Source: Verrucomicrobiota bacterium (lineage in GTDB: Bacteria > Verrucomicrobiota > Verrucomicrobiia > CAIQCK01). Taken from it: a stretch of DNA of 64,000 bases. The stretch covers positions 1 to 64,000 of the forward strand of contig JACRQF010000009.1 in the NCBI GenBank assembly GCA_016222825.1, read 5' to 3'. Positions 54,051 to 63,072 of this stretch are shown here, one piece after another; position 1 is the first letter of the stretch, and every line of letters begins with the position of its first letter. Position numbers and translations under genes: made by a program. The notes below the pieces were generated by a model. The model worked only from the letters and a program-made list of their open reading frames with translations, was not told the origin of the DNA and ran no database searches.

Positions 54051-54436
54051 TATGGCGTCCAGAACGGTTTTTTTGCTGCTTTTTGCAGACTTCAGCCTGT
54101 ATTTCTTGCGGTGCATTTGCATCGTGTAGAATAGCGCGAGCAACTCTTATCAATGCATACGCTACGCATTAAATCGCTGGCGCTTTCTATCATGTTGTTT
54201 ATGCTCTGTAATGAATTGCTGATGCTATTCTCTCCGTGGCACTAGCTTTTTATAGAGCCTCATTCACACTTATTAGCATCGCAGATGCACCAGCAAGATG
54301 CGCGCCCGCCCTGCGTAGCATAGCGCCTGCAACGGATAAAATTCAGCTTGCAGAAGACTCTCTGCGGCGTAGCATCCGGCTTGCGCGATTTGAGAACAGG
54401 TTTTCTCAGAACTCGTGTCGATGTCGAAAGGACTGC
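54051..54436. other. AT-richer stretch without a supported gene
   Basis: About 390 bp with conspicuous short palindromes (GCATACGCTACGC, GCATCGCAGATGC, GCGTAGCATAGCGC). It is far less GC-rich than the surroundings. A frame is open across it into the RAYT gene but has no protein-like pattern. It may be the remnant of a mobile element. Confidence 0.45.
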
Positions 54437-54462
54437 GGCTCGCCGGGACGGCTCGCCCTACC
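54437..54462. repeat. GGCTCGCCGGGACGGCTCGC palindrome upstream of the RAYT gene
   Basis: Same family as the elements at 54976-55157; it lies 28 bp before the transposase start. Confidence 0.85.
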
Positions 54463-54490
54463 TGGAACGACAACGCTTATTATCACGGTT

Positions 54491-54961
54491 ATGGATCTGC
54501 CCGTCCGAAAGAAGCTGCCGCACCAAATCCCACCTTGGGTGGAAGAAGGCAGTTTCTTCTTCACCACCATCTGTTGCCGCGAAAAAGGCCGGAACCAACT
54601 ATGCCATGACGACGCAGGCCAGAAAGTTCTTTCGACCGTTGCTTACTATCACGAACATCTGAAGTGGCACTGTGTGCTGTTTGTGCTGATGCCGGATCAC
54701 GCGCACGGCATCCTCTCCTTCCCTCGCGAGCCGGGCGTGGCGGCTACCATCAAAGCGTGGAAAAGCTATCAGAAGCGGTTTCACGGGATTGAGTGGCAGG
54801 AGGGTTTCTTCGACCACAGGCTGCGAGACCGATTTTCGCTGGAAGAGAAGCTCGCATACGTGTTGCAGAACCCCGTGCGGAAAGGTCTCTGCGCGAGGCC
54901 GGAAGATTGGCCTTACGTTTACCGGCCAGCAGACCGGCCTGTTTGGTTGAAGAATTGGTGA
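54491..54961 (+). mobile_element. REP-associated tyrosine transposase (RAYT, Y1/HUH family)
   Basis: 156 residues. SFFFTTICCR forms the first strand, the HUH motif is MPDHAHGIL (H70-x-H72), and the catalytic Tyr is likely Y123 in LAYVLQNPVRKGL, a RAYT hallmark. Length and motif order fit the family. The gene is flanked by one palindrome upstream and two inverted pairs downstream, the usual REPtron layout. RAYTs cut and join REP single strands. The ATG at 54491 is chosen because the preceding frame runs through the palindrome. Confidence 0.92.
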
Positions 54962-54975
54962 GAGAGAAACACGCA

Positions 54976-55157
54976 GGTAGGGCGAGGCGTCCCGCCGAGC
55001 CGAAGCCACCGGCACCGCAGGAACCCCGGCTCGCCGGGACGGCTCGCCCTACCAAGAAAGAACGTCGTTCGTCTGTGAAGGTAGGGCGAGGCGTCCCGCC
55101 GAGCCGTCGTTGTTGACATCTCGACGACCTCGGCTCGCCGGGACGGCTCGCCCTACC
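54976..55157. repeat. Two inverted palindrome pairs (BIME-like) downstream of the RAYT gene
   Basis: Elements lie at 54976-55002 (forward), 55027-55053 (inverted), 55080-55106 (forward) and 55131-55157 (inverted). Each forward copy starts GGTAGGGCGAGGCGTCCCGC and each inverted copy ends GGCTCGCCCTACC. The two orientations differ slightly (GGCGTCCC against GGGACGGCT), as in left/right REP types. Confidence 0.9.
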
Positions 55158-55180
55158 GGGCTGACCAAGAAAGGAGTGTT

Positions 55181-55801
55181 ATGGGCAAGGTGAAGATCGC
55201 TATCAGAGGTTTGTCGGTGCCGCAGAAGATCATGCTCGCGCGGCAGCGCGAGAAGGCGTTGACGGACAACGCGGAGTTTCCAGACGCCGCCGGGCCGCTG
55301 ACGAACTACTCCACGCGCACAAACGAGTTGGAGGAGGCGTTCCGCAGCCGCAACGTCATCGCCGCCCAGCTCACCTCGGCCCAGATGAAGCTCGACAGGA
55401 CGGAACTGGCCTGGGATCAGGAGTCGGCGCTACTGGGCACGTATGTGCAGATGCGTAGCGGCGGGGTGGAGTCGAAGATCGTGAGCGGCGGCCATGCTGT
55501 TTCGTCGAGAGCGCGCAAGGCGGTGCCGTTGCTCCGGCCGGAGGGGCTGGCCATCACGATGGGCGACCAAGCCGGTTGCCTCGATCTCGTCTGGGATCCC
55601 GTGGACGGCCGGCGCGCGTATATCGTGCAGCTCAGCACCGACCCGGACTTGAAAACATGGCAGCAGGTGGCGACGACGTGCAAGTCGAAGGCGAGCCTGA
55701 AGGGGCTGACGCCGGGTGTGATGTATTTCATCCGCGTGGCGGCCCTCGGCGCGGCGGGTCAAGGCCCGTGGAGCCAGACTATCGGGAAGAACGCGCCGTG
55801 A
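55181..55801 (+). CDS. Hypothetical protein with C-terminal fibronectin type III domain
   Basis: 206 residues. A helical N-terminal half (QREKALTDN; RTNELEEAFRSRNVIAAQL) is followed by a fibronectin-III-like domain (LDLVWDPVDGRRAYIVQLSTDPDLKTWQ; GLTPGVMYFIRVAALGAAGQGPWS). AAGGAGTG precedes the ATG. It shares its plan with the protein at 17075-17815, and both lie next to dispersed palindromes. Function unknown. Confidence 0.85.
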   Translation: MGKVKIAIRGLSVPQKIMLARQREKALTDNAEFPDAAGPLTNYSTRTNELEEAFRSRNVIAAQLTSAQMKLDRTELAWDQESALLGTYVQMRSGGVESKIVSGGHAVSSRARKAVPLLRPEGLAITMGDQAGCLDLVWDPVDGRRAYIVQLSTDPDLKTWQQVATTCKSKASLKGLTPGVMYFIRVAALGAAGQGPWSQTIGKNAP

Positions 55802-55933
55802 ACGACGGCGGCGGGGAAACCCTCCCCTGAGTTCCAGCGCCGGTTTCCTCCGCCAGCCGAGAAAACGCCGTTGCCAACGGCGGGGGCTGTGGCTACGATA
55901 CGGGCCGAGTTTTTGGAAGGAGCTGTCCTGACT

Positions 55934-56275
55934 ATGACCATTGGCGTGCGAACGGCGGACAAGGTGACGGTGGTGGATGTGAGCGGCGAGGTGGACCTTT
56001 ACCACTCGCCGCAGTTGCTCGCGAAGTTGACGGAGTTGATCAAGCAGAAGCAGACGAGCATCCTGCTGAATTTCCAGGCGGTCACTTACATTGACAGTTC
56101 GGGGCTGGCGTCGCTGATCGGCGCGTTCCAGCAGTTGCGGCCGCAGGGCGGGCAGTTGCGGCTGGCCAACCTGAGCAAGCCGGTGCAGAGCGTGTTCTCG
56201 GTGGCGCGGCTGGACAAGGTGTTCACGATCCATCCCACGGAGGCGGAGGCGCTCCAGGCGTGGGGGGCGAAGTAG
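55934..56275 (+). CDS. STAS-domain protein (MlaB/RsbV-like)
   Basis: 113 residues. SpoIIAA/RsbV fold with GEVDLYHSPQLLAKLTELI and the phosphorylation loop AVTYIDSSGLASLIGAF, ending with an extra LDKVFTIHPTEAEAL helix. It is the first gene of the mla operon. In other bacteria a STAS protein (MlaB) binds MlaF, but here a PP2C phosphatase and an HATPase are in the same operon, so phosphorylation of this DSSG loop is likely. Start at the ATG 55934; the frame extends to 55871. Confidence 0.9.
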   Translation: MTIGVRTADKVTVVDVSGEVDLYHSPQLLAKLTELIKQKQTSILLNFQAVTYIDSSGLASLIGAFQQLRPQGGQLRLANLSKPVQSVFSVARLDKVFTIHPTEAEALQAWGAK

Positions 56276-56292
56276 GCGGCGGCGGTCAACGG

Positions 56293-57075
56293 ATGACGCT
56301 TCCCATGCCGATCACCCTGATCCGATTCTTCCAGCATGTCACCAGTTGGTGCTGGTTGTTCAACGACATGCTGTATTGGGCGTTCGTGTCGCCGTTCCGC
56401 GGCAAGAAGATGCGGGTGAACGATCTCTTCCGCCAGATGACGCTGATCGGCGTGCGCTCGCTTTCGATCGTGTTCCTGGTGATGTTTTTCATGGGGCTGG
56501 TGCTGGCGATGCAGAGCGCGGAGACGCTGGAAAAAGTCGGCGGCCTCGCGATGGTCGGCGGCCTGGTGGCGGTGGCGGTGATGCGCGAGAGCGGGCCGAT
56601 GTTGACGGCGATCGTGCTGGCGGGCCGCTGCGGCGCGGCGATCACGGCGGAACTCGGCACGATGCGCGTGGCGGAGGAACTGGACGCGATGGAGACGATG
56701 GGGCTGAACCCGGTGCATTTTCTGATCGTGCCGCGCGTGCTGGGGATGGTGATCATGGCGCCGTGCCTGACGATCCTGGGCGTGTTCATGGCCATGTTTG
56801 GCGGCTGGCTGATCAGCGTTTTCTTCCTCGGCCAGGATCCGTTTCTCTACTGGCGCAAAGCGTTCGAGCTGCTGGCGCTCAAGGATGTTTACTCCGGGAT
56901 GATCAAGAGCGTCGTCTTCGCCACGCTGGTCAGCAACATCGCCTGCTACTTCGGATTCATCGTGGACGGCGGCGCCGAGGGCGTCGGCAGGAGCACCACC
57001 CAATCGGTGGTCACGTCCATCGTCATGATCATCGCCAGCGATTGCGTGCTGACGGCATTCTTCTATTTTGTCTGA
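56293..57075 (+). CDS. mlaE: MlaE-type lipid transport ABC permease
   Basis: About 260 residues. Five or six hydrophobic segments. The conserved MlaE pattern is MGLVLAMQSAETLEKVGG, RESGPMLTAIVLAGRCGAAITAELGTMRVAEELDAMETMG, the last part being the coupling helix. It overlaps no gene but lies 17 bp after the STAS stop and 2 bp before mlaF. It would move phospholipid between inner and outer membranes with MlaF and MlaD. Confidence 0.95.
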   Translation: MTLPMPITLIRFFQHVTSWCWLFNDMLYWAFVSPFRGKKMRVNDLFRQMTLIGVRSLSIVFLVMFFMGLVLAMQSAETLEKVGGLAMVGGLVAVAVMRESGPMLTAIVLAGRCGAAITAELGTMRVAEELDAMETMGLNPVHFLIVPRVLGMVIMAPCLTILGVFMAMFGGWLISVFFLGQDPFLYWRKAFELLALKDVYSGMIKSVVFATLVSNIACYFGFIVDGGAEGVGRSTTQSVVTSIVMIIASDCVLTAFFYFV

Positions 57076-57077
57076 AC

Positions 57078-57932
57078 ATGGGCGCCTCCCCTCAACCTTC
57101 CGCCGAAGCGCAGCCGAAGAGCGGGCCAATCGGTCCCGACGATGTGATCGTTGCGGAGGATGTCGTGAAGGTTTACGACGGCCGGCGCGTGCTCGACGGC
57201 GTCAACTTCCGCGTCAAGCGCGGGGAAATCCTCGTCATCATGGGCGGCTCCGGCTGTGGCAAGAGCACGCTGCTGCGGCAGCTCATCGGCCTTCAGCAGC
57301 CCGAGCAGGGCCGCATCTGGATTGACGGCAGCGAGATCACGCGCCTGACGGAGGAGGAGTTCATCAACGTGCGGCGGCGGTTTGGCGTGCTGTTCCAGAG
57401 CGGCGCGCTGTTCAACTCGATGACCGTCGGCGACAACGTCGCGTTGCCGATCCGCGAGCACTACCCGAACCAGCCGGAGATGACCGTGGACATCATGGTC
57501 AAGATGAAGCTCTCGCTGGTCGGCATGACGCAGTTTGCGCACCTGAAGCCGGCGGAGATTTCCGGCGGCATGAAAAAGCGCGCCGCGCTGGCCCGCGCGC
57601 TGGCGCTCGACCCGAAGCTGCTCTTCTGCGACGAGCCGACCGCCGGGCTGGACCCGACGCGCGTCACAGAGTTCGACGAGCTGACGCTGAAGCTCTGCAA
57701 GGACCTCGGCGTCACCGCCGTCGTCGTCACGCACGACATGACCAGCGCGTTCCGCATCGGCACGCGGATGATCCTGTTGAACAAGGGCAAGATTTGGGCC
57801 GTGGGCACGCCGGAGGAAATCCGCGCGCATCCCGACCCCGGCGTGAAGCGTTTCATCAACGGCGACCCGGAGAGCGAAGTGCGCCAGGACGCCGACAGTT
57901 ACCTGCAGGACATCCTGGGCGAATCGAAGTAA
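57078..57932 (+). CDS. mlaF: MlaF-type ABC transporter ATPase
   Basis: 284 residues. Walker A GGSGCGKS, Q-loop VLFQSGALFNS, signature ISGGMKKR (the GGM variant is typical of MlaF/TtgA), Walker B LLFCDEPTAGLDP and H-loop VVVTHD. The C-terminal extension continues to DADSYLQDILGESK. Unlike the ATPase at 10815, all motifs are present. Confidence 0.96.
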   Translation: MGASPQPSAEAQPKSGPIGPDDVIVAEDVVKVYDGRRVLDGVNFRVKRGEILVIMGGSGCGKSTLLRQLIGLQQPEQGRIWIDGSEITRLTEEEFINVRRRFGVLFQSGALFNSMTVGDNVALPIREHYPNQPEMTVDIMVKMKLSLVGMTQFAHLKPAEISGGMKKRAALARALALDPKLLFCDEPTAGLDPTRVTEFDELTLKLCKDLGVTAVVVTHDMTSAFRIGTRMILLNKGKIWAVGTPEEIRAHPDPGVKRFINGDPESEVRQDADSYLQDILGESK

Positions 57933-57947
57933 TCAACGGAGACATTT

Positions 57948-59078
57948 ATGGCCGAATACAAAGTCCAGAAAACCGGACCGGGCGTCGTCATCTTCTGCGG
58001 TGTCGTCGCGCTAATCTTCATGGTTTTGGCGGCGGGGGAGCTTCACTCGATGTTGTTCCAGGACTCCAAGACGGTGACGATATACTTCGACAGCGTCAGC
58101 GGCGTTAAGGAACGCACCAAGGTCACCTACGCCGGCCGCAAGTGCGGCGAGGTTGTGAAACTCGTGGACCTCAGCAAACCCAAGAAAGACCCCCAAGATC
58201 CCGCCAGCAAGTCATACTACGTCGAAGTCACAGCAAAAGTGGACAAGAAGACCCCGGTCAACAGCAAGACCAAGGCCCTGATCACGATGGTTGGCATGCT
58301 CGGCGAGAAGGAGTTGGACTTGACGCCCGGCGACCCGGAAGCGCCAGCGCTGGCGGCCGGCGAAGGACTCTATGGCGAGAGCGGCGGCATAGACATCCTC
58401 ATCAACACCGCGCGCAAACTGATCGTGAAACTCGCGCCGTTGCTGGACTCCGTGCAATCGGTGCTCGGCAACGTCAACGACGTGATCAAAGACCCCGCTT
58501 TCAAGGAAGACCTCAAAGCCACCGTCGCCAGGGCCAAGGACACGCTGGCAAATGCTGACGCCACGCTCAAGCAAGCCAAGGAAATGCTTGGCGAGAACCG
58601 CGACAACATCAAGAGCGTCCTCATCAACGCCCGCGACCTGACCGAGAAAGGCAAGGACACCCTGACCACCGTCAACGACACCTTCGGCGAGACGCGGCCG
58701 AAGTTGCAGGCGCTCATCGCCAGCGTCCAGAAGCTCACCGCCGAGCTTCAACCCAAGATTGATGAGTTGATGGCCAAGAGCAACGGAGCGATTGACAAGG
58801 CCGCCACGACGCTCGACAAAGCCGGCACTTTGTTCGACACCACGAACTCCCTCCTGAGCAACAACCGCGAGAACATCAGCATGATGATGACGAGCCTGCG
58901 CGAGACCGGCTACAACGCCAAGCACTTCACCCACACGTTCCGGATGATCTTCGCCCCCTGGTCCATCTTCTCCAGCCAGAAGAAACCCGACGCGCCGAAG
59001 CAACCGGAGCCGCACGCCGCCGCCAAGGAGTCCGCGCTCGCCACCCAGGCTGCCGCCAAACCCGACGCCACGAAATGA
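57948..59078 (+). CDS. mlaD: MlaD-type MCE-domain protein
   Basis: 376 residues. An N-terminal membrane anchor (GVVIFCGVVALIFMVLAAGEL) precedes one MCE domain (VTIYFDSVSGVKERTKVTYAGRKCGEV). A long helical C-terminus with repeated ATLKQAKEMLGENRDNIKSV patterns may form the periplasmic barrel. Compared with E. coli MlaD it is twice as long, nearer the length of plant and mycobacterial MCE proteins. It overlaps the next gene by 4 bp. Confidence 0.93.
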   Translation: MAEYKVQKTGPGVVIFCGVVALIFMVLAAGELHSMLFQDSKTVTIYFDSVSGVKERTKVTYAGRKCGEVVKLVDLSKPKKDPQDPASKSYYVEVTAKVDKKTPVNSKTKALITMVGMLGEKELDLTPGDPEAPALAAGEGLYGESGGIDILINTARKLIVKLAPLLDSVQSVLGNVNDVIKDPAFKEDLKATVARAKDTLANADATLKQAKEMLGENRDNIKSVLINARDLTEKGKDTLTTVNDTFGETRPKLQALIASVQKLTAELQPKIDELMAKSNGAIDKAATTLDKAGTLFDTTNSLLSNNRENISMMMTSLRETGYNAKHFTHTFRMIFAPWSIFSSQKKPDAPKQPEPHAAAKESALATQAAAKPDATK

Positions 59079-60394
59079 CCGCGAGCCTCGAGAAGAAACT
59101 GGCCGCGTTCTCGAACCTCATCGAGATCGCCGCCGCCATCAACTCAAGCCTCGATCCCGACGACGTCCTGCCCAACATCCTTGACGTGGCCCAGCGCACG
59201 ATGGACGCCACCGCCGCCAGCGTCGCGCTCGTGGACGCCACCACGAAGGAGCTGGTCTATGTCATCGCCACCGGCAAATACGGCGAGCGCGTCAAGCAAA
59301 ACGTCCGCCTCAAGCCGGGCACCGGCATCGCCGGCTGGGTCGCGCAGCACGGCCAGTCGCAGGTCATCACCGACGTGGCCAACGACCCGCGTTTCAACCG
59401 CGCCGCCGCGGAGAAGGCCGGCGTCATCCCGCGCTCGATGATCTGCGTGCCGATGCGCGTGCATGGAAAAGTCATCGGCATCCTCCAGGCGATTGATCCA
59501 AGGAGCAAACCGGTCTTCGAGCCGGATGATGGTGAATTCTTTGAGGCCTTCGCCAGCCTCGCCGCCACGGCCATCAGCAACGCCCGGATGCACAAGGCGC
59601 TGCTGAAACAGCAGAGCGAAAAACAGGAGCGCGATTTCGCCCGCCAGATCCAGCAGAGCTTCCTGCCGCGCGAAATGCCACCCATCCCCGGCGTCACCAT
59701 CCACGCTTGCAACGAATCCGCCCTCGCCGTCGGCGGCGACTTCTACGACGTGATCCAGCTCTCGCCGACGAAGGTGGCCCTCATCATCGGCGACATCACC
59801 GGCAAAGGCGTCGCCGCCTCGCTCTACATGGTGCGCTGCCTCTTCGACACGCGCCGCTCGTGCGGCGTTGCCGGCGAGGCCATGTCCCCCAGTGGAATGC
59901 TGGCCGCGAAGAACAACATCCTGGCCCGCGAAGCCACCTGCCAGCTCGCCGCGGAAATGACCACGGGCCAGCCGCCGCATCCGCCGATCTTCCTCGGCAT
60001 GATCTGCGTCACCTTCGATGCCGCCACCGGCGAGCTTTGCTACGCCAACGCCGGCCTGCCCGACCCGATCCTCCACACCGACGGCCGCGCCGAGACTCTC
60101 TCCGGCAGCGGCGGTCCCGCCCTCGGCATGGTGCCGGAGATGACCTTCGATGAAAGCTCCCGCACCCTGCGCGGCGGCGAAACACTGCTGCTCTTCACCG
60201 ACGGTTTGAGCGAAGCGCGCAACCTCGGCGGCGTCGAGTTCGGCTACGACCGCATCGCCGAGGCGCTGGCCCAGCCCCACGACAACGCCGCCGCTGCGGT
60301 GGCGCGAGTCTCCCGCAGCGTGCTTCATTTCATCGGCGGCGCCGCCCGTCACGACGACCTGACCCTGATGGCGTTGCATTACGTGAAGCCATGA
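59075..60394 (+). CDS. GAF-PP2C (RsbU/SpoIIE-type) serine phosphatase
   Basis: 439 residues. A GAF domain at about 10-175 (GTGIAGWVAQHGQSQVITDVANDPRFN; ICVPMRVHGKVIGILQAID) and a short coiled coil precede the PP2C domain. Its motifs are ALAVGGDFYDVI, LIIGDITGKGVAASLYM, LLLFTDGLSEARN and RHDDLTLMAL. It overlaps mlaD (ATGA) and the HATPase gene (ATGA). Its most likely substrate is the phosphorylated STAS protein encoded at 55934. Confidence 0.95.
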   Translation: MTASLEKKLAAFSNLIEIAAAINSSLDPDDVLPNILDVAQRTMDATAASVALVDATTKELVYVIATGKYGERVKQNVRLKPGTGIAGWVAQHGQSQVITDVANDPRFNRAAAEKAGVIPRSMICVPMRVHGKVIGILQAIDPRSKPVFEPDDGEFFEAFASLAATAISNARMHKALLKQQSEKQERDFARQIQQSFLPREMPPIPGVTIHACNESALAVGGDFYDVIQLSPTKVALIIGDITGKGVAASLYMVRCLFDTRRSCGVAGEAMSPSGMLAAKNNILAREATCQLAAEMTTGQPPHPPIFLGMICVTFDAATGELCYANAGLPDPILHTDGRAETLSGSGGPALGMVPEMTFDESSRTLRGGETLLLFTDGLSEARNLGGVEFGYDRIAEALAQPHDNAAAAVARVSRSVLHFIGGAARHDDLTLMALHYVKP

Positions 60395-60795
60395 CCCTTC
60401 CCCCGCTCACCATCAAAAGCCACCCGCGCCACCTGGCCGAGGTGCGCGCGCTGGTGCGCCGCGCCGCCGCCGAAGCGGCCCTCGACGAACAAACCACCTT
60501 CAACCTCATGCTCGCCGTGGACGAAGCCTGCGCCAACATCATGCGCCACGCCTACGGCGGCGACGCCTCCCAGGACATCATCATCCACGCCACCGTGTCG
60601 CCCGACGCCGTCGAGTTCCGCCTGCGGGATTATGGCAAACAAGTGGACCCCGCGTGCATCAAGTCCCGCGACCTCGACGAAGTCCGCCCCGGCGGCCTCG
60701 GCTGCTTCCTCATCCGCCACGCGTTCGACGAAGTGGACTACAACACCCGCTTCGCCACCGGCACCGAACTGCGCCTGCTCAAGCGCCGCCAGTAA
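60391..60795 (+). CDS. RsbW-type HATPase serine kinase
   Basis: 134 residues. N-box FNLMLAVDEACANIMRHAY and G1/G2 boxes LRDYGKQVD and RPGGLGCFLIRHAFDEVDY, the RsbW/SpoIIAB pattern. The end TELRLLKR matches the family. It would phosphorylate the STAS protein. No anti-sigma target gene lies nearby, so the switch may act on the transporter rather than on a sigma factor. Confidence 0.93.
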   Translation: MTLPPLTIKSHPRHLAEVRALVRRAAAEAALDEQTTFNLMLAVDEACANIMRHAYGGDASQDIIIHATVSPDAVEFRLRDYGKQVDPACIKSRDLDEVRPGGLGCFLIRHAFDEVDYNTRFATGTELRLLKRRQ

Positions 60796-60847
60796 GCGGG
60801 CGCGGCTGAGCAAATAGCCCGCCACAGATCGCCGCCCAGACCGCAGG

Positions 60848-61831
60848 CTACAACGCAATCTCGCCGACGATCTTCTCGACCAGGTCCGTGATCGTCACCA
60901 CGCCCAGCGGCCGTTTCTTTACGTCGAGCACCACGGCCATCGGCATGGCGGCGCCGCGCAACCGCGCCAGCGCCCGGTCGAGCGGCTCCGCGCTGTCCAC
61001 CGTCGGCGCGGGCCGGCAGAAATCGGCGGCCGTCTTCGCGGCGACAGCGCCATCGCTGAAAAGGATTTCATAGACGTTGATGACGCCGGCGAGGTTGCCG
61101 GCCGCGTCGAGCACGGGCAGTTGGGAAAAGTTCCGTTCGCGCGCCTGCCGCAACACCTCGGCAATGGAGGTCTGCGGCGTGACAGCCAGGACGCAGACCA
61201 TCGGCACCATCACGTCGCGCACCGGCGTGGCGCACATCTCGAACACGCCGGCGATCATCTTGCGCTGCTCCGCCGAGGGCTGGCTGGCCAGTTCGCCTTC
61301 GCGGGCAATGAAGATGAGTTCCTCGCGGCTCACGAACAGCTCCTTCTTCGAGCGTTCGAGGCCGGCCAGCCGCATGAAGACCGCCGCCAGAAACTCGAAC
61401 GTCACCGTCAGCGGCGTCATCGTCACCGCGCAGACGTGCAACGGCCGCGCCAGCGCCATGCTCAGCCGGAACGGGTAAAACCGGAACAACGATTTCGGCA
61501 TCAGCTCCCCGACGATCAGCAGCACGAGCACCATCAGCACCACCGCCAGCGCGAAGCCAGCGCGCGGCGGCATCGGCCAGTAAAGCAGCGCCGCATTCAC
61601 CGCGACGACCGTGGCGGTGACGTTGACGAGGTTGTTGCCCACCAGCACCGTCGCCAGCAGCCGCTCCGGCCGATCAATGTAACGCTGGAGGATCATCGCG
61701 CGCGGGTCGCGCCGCCGAACGCGGTCGCGGAGGCGGATTTTGTTGAGCGAAAGCAGGCTGGTCTCGATGCCGGAGAAAAAAAACGACAGCGCCACGCAGA
61801 CCAGCAGGACGATGATTTCCGGCGCGCTCAT
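60848..61831 (-). CDS. CNNM/CorC-type membrane protein, short form
   Basis: 327 residues. The DUF21/CNNM membrane domain (about 1-190, SFFFSGIETSLLSLNKIRLRDRV; VGNNLVNVTATVVAVNAALL; VGELMPKSLFR) is followed by two CBS domains (about 205-325). It ends GVVTITDLVEKIVGEIAL and lacks the C-terminal CorC_HlyC domain of its neighbour. It starts at an ATG overlapping the upstream stop (ATGA). Confidence 0.92.
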   Translation of the reverse strand: MSAPEIIVLLVCVALSFFFSGIETSLLSLNKIRLRDRVRRRDPRAMILQRYIDRPERLLATVLVGNNLVNVTATVVAVNAALLYWPMPPRAGFALAVVLMVLVLLIVGELMPKSLFRFYPFRLSMALARPLHVCAVTMTPLTVTFEFLAAVFMRLAGLERSKKELFVSREELIFIAREGELASQPSAEQRKMIAGVFEMCATPVRDVMVPMVCVLAVTPQTSIAEVLRQARERNFSQLPVLDAAGNLAGVINVYEILFSDGAVAAKTAADFCRPAPTVDSAEPLDRALARLRGAAMPMAVVLDVKKRPLGVVTITDLVEKIVGEIAL

Positions 61832-63072
61832 GCGTTCGCCTCCGTGCGCTCCAGCCGCAGCTCGACGATGCGGTTCTTGGCGACGCGCTCGACCGTGAAC
61901 TGCATGTCGCCGACGCGGACCTGCGCGCCGGGCCGCGGGATGCCGCCGAGCCGCGTGGCCACCAGCCCGCTGACGGTTTCGACGCCGGGGCAATCCAGTC
62001 GCAGGCCGAGCCGCTCGTTGAGGTCCTCCAGCCGCGTCTCGCCGAGCACCAGCCACGCGCGATCCGACAACGGCCGGATGTCCTGCTCCGGCTGCCGGAA
62101 CTCCCCCGCCGTGTCGCCGACGATTTCTTCGAGGATGTCGGACATGGTGATCACGCCCTCGGTGCCGCCAAACTCATCCACCACGACGGCCATCGGTTGC
62201 TTGTGCATCTGAAAACTCTTCAGCAACCGCGCCGCGTTCATGGACTCCGGCACGAACGACGGCGGGTCCATGATCTCCAGCACGTCCTCGTCCGGCGAGA
62301 GCAGGAACCGCCGCACGTCCAGGATGCCCACGATGGTGTCCGGCGACTCGTCATAAACCGGCACGCGCCGGTGGCCGGCTTTCTTCAGGAACGCGATCAG
62401 CTCCGGCTTCGGCATCGTGGCTGGCGCGCACGCCATGTCCACGCGCGGCGTCAGCAGGTCCTTCGCGGTGTGCTTGCGCAGATGCAGGATGTCCTGAATC
62501 ATGTTCTTCTCGGTCTCGCGCAGCACGCCCTCCTGTAGGCTGATCTCCAGCAGCGTGCCGACCTCCTCGTCGGAAAGGCCCGTGCTCTTGGCCGCCTTCG
62601 GCGCCACCAGCCGCAGCAGCGCGTCCGAGAGACCCTGCGAGAACGCCAGCAACGGCCCCATCATCCGCACCAGCGCCAGCGTCGGCCCCGCCACCACGCG
62701 CACCACCCGCATGGGATTGAGCACCGCCAGCAGCTTCGGCAACAACTCGCCCACCGTCACCAGCGCCACCACCATGATCGCAATCGTGCCGAGCGCCGCC
62801 GTGGACGAGGGGTAATGCTGCGCCAGCAGCCAGAACACCAACGCCGTCGCGACCGTGTTGACGACGGTGTTGCCGAGCAGGATCGTCGAGAGCAGCCGCC
62901 ACGGCATCTCGATCAACGCGGCCACGATCGCGCCGAGCGCGGGCGATTGCTCCGCCAGCCGGCGCGTGTGAATCTTCCCCAGCGAGAAAAGCGCCGTCTC
63001 CGTGCTGGAGAAAAACGCCGACAATCCCAGCAACAGCAGCAAGGCAAGCAACGGTATAAGCCAGTCAATCAT
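61828..63072 (-). CDS. CNNM/CorC-type membrane protein, full-length form
   Basis: 414 residues. CNNM domain (FFSSTETALFSLGKIHTRRL; LLGNTVVNTVATALVFWLL; VGELLPKLLA), CBS pair (about 205-330), and a C-terminal CorC_HlyC domain (PLSDRAWLVLGETRLEDLNERLG; GGIPRPGAQVRVGDMQFTVERV). Probably Mg2+/Co2+ transport or homeostasis; hemolysin-like naming is historical. The pair is an ancient duplication. Confidence 0.94.
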   Translation of the reverse strand: MIDWLIPLLALLLLLGLSAFFSSTETALFSLGKIHTRRLAEQSPALGAIVAALIEMPWRLLSTILLGNTVVNTVATALVFWLLAQHYPSSTAALGTIAIMVVALVTVGELLPKLLAVLNPMRVVRVVAGPTLALVRMMGPLLAFSQGLSDALLRLVAPKAAKSTGLSDEEVGTLLEISLQEGVLRETEKNMIQDILHLRKHTAKDLLTPRVDMACAPATMPKPELIAFLKKAGHRRVPVYDESPDTIVGILDVRRFLLSPDEDVLEIMDPPSFVPESMNAARLLKSFQMHKQPMAVVVDEFGGTEGVITMSDILEEIVGDTAGEFRQPEQDIRPLSDRAWLVLGETRLEDLNERLGLRLDCPGVETVSGLVATRLGGIPRPGAQVRVGDMQFTVERVAKNRIVELRLERTEANA

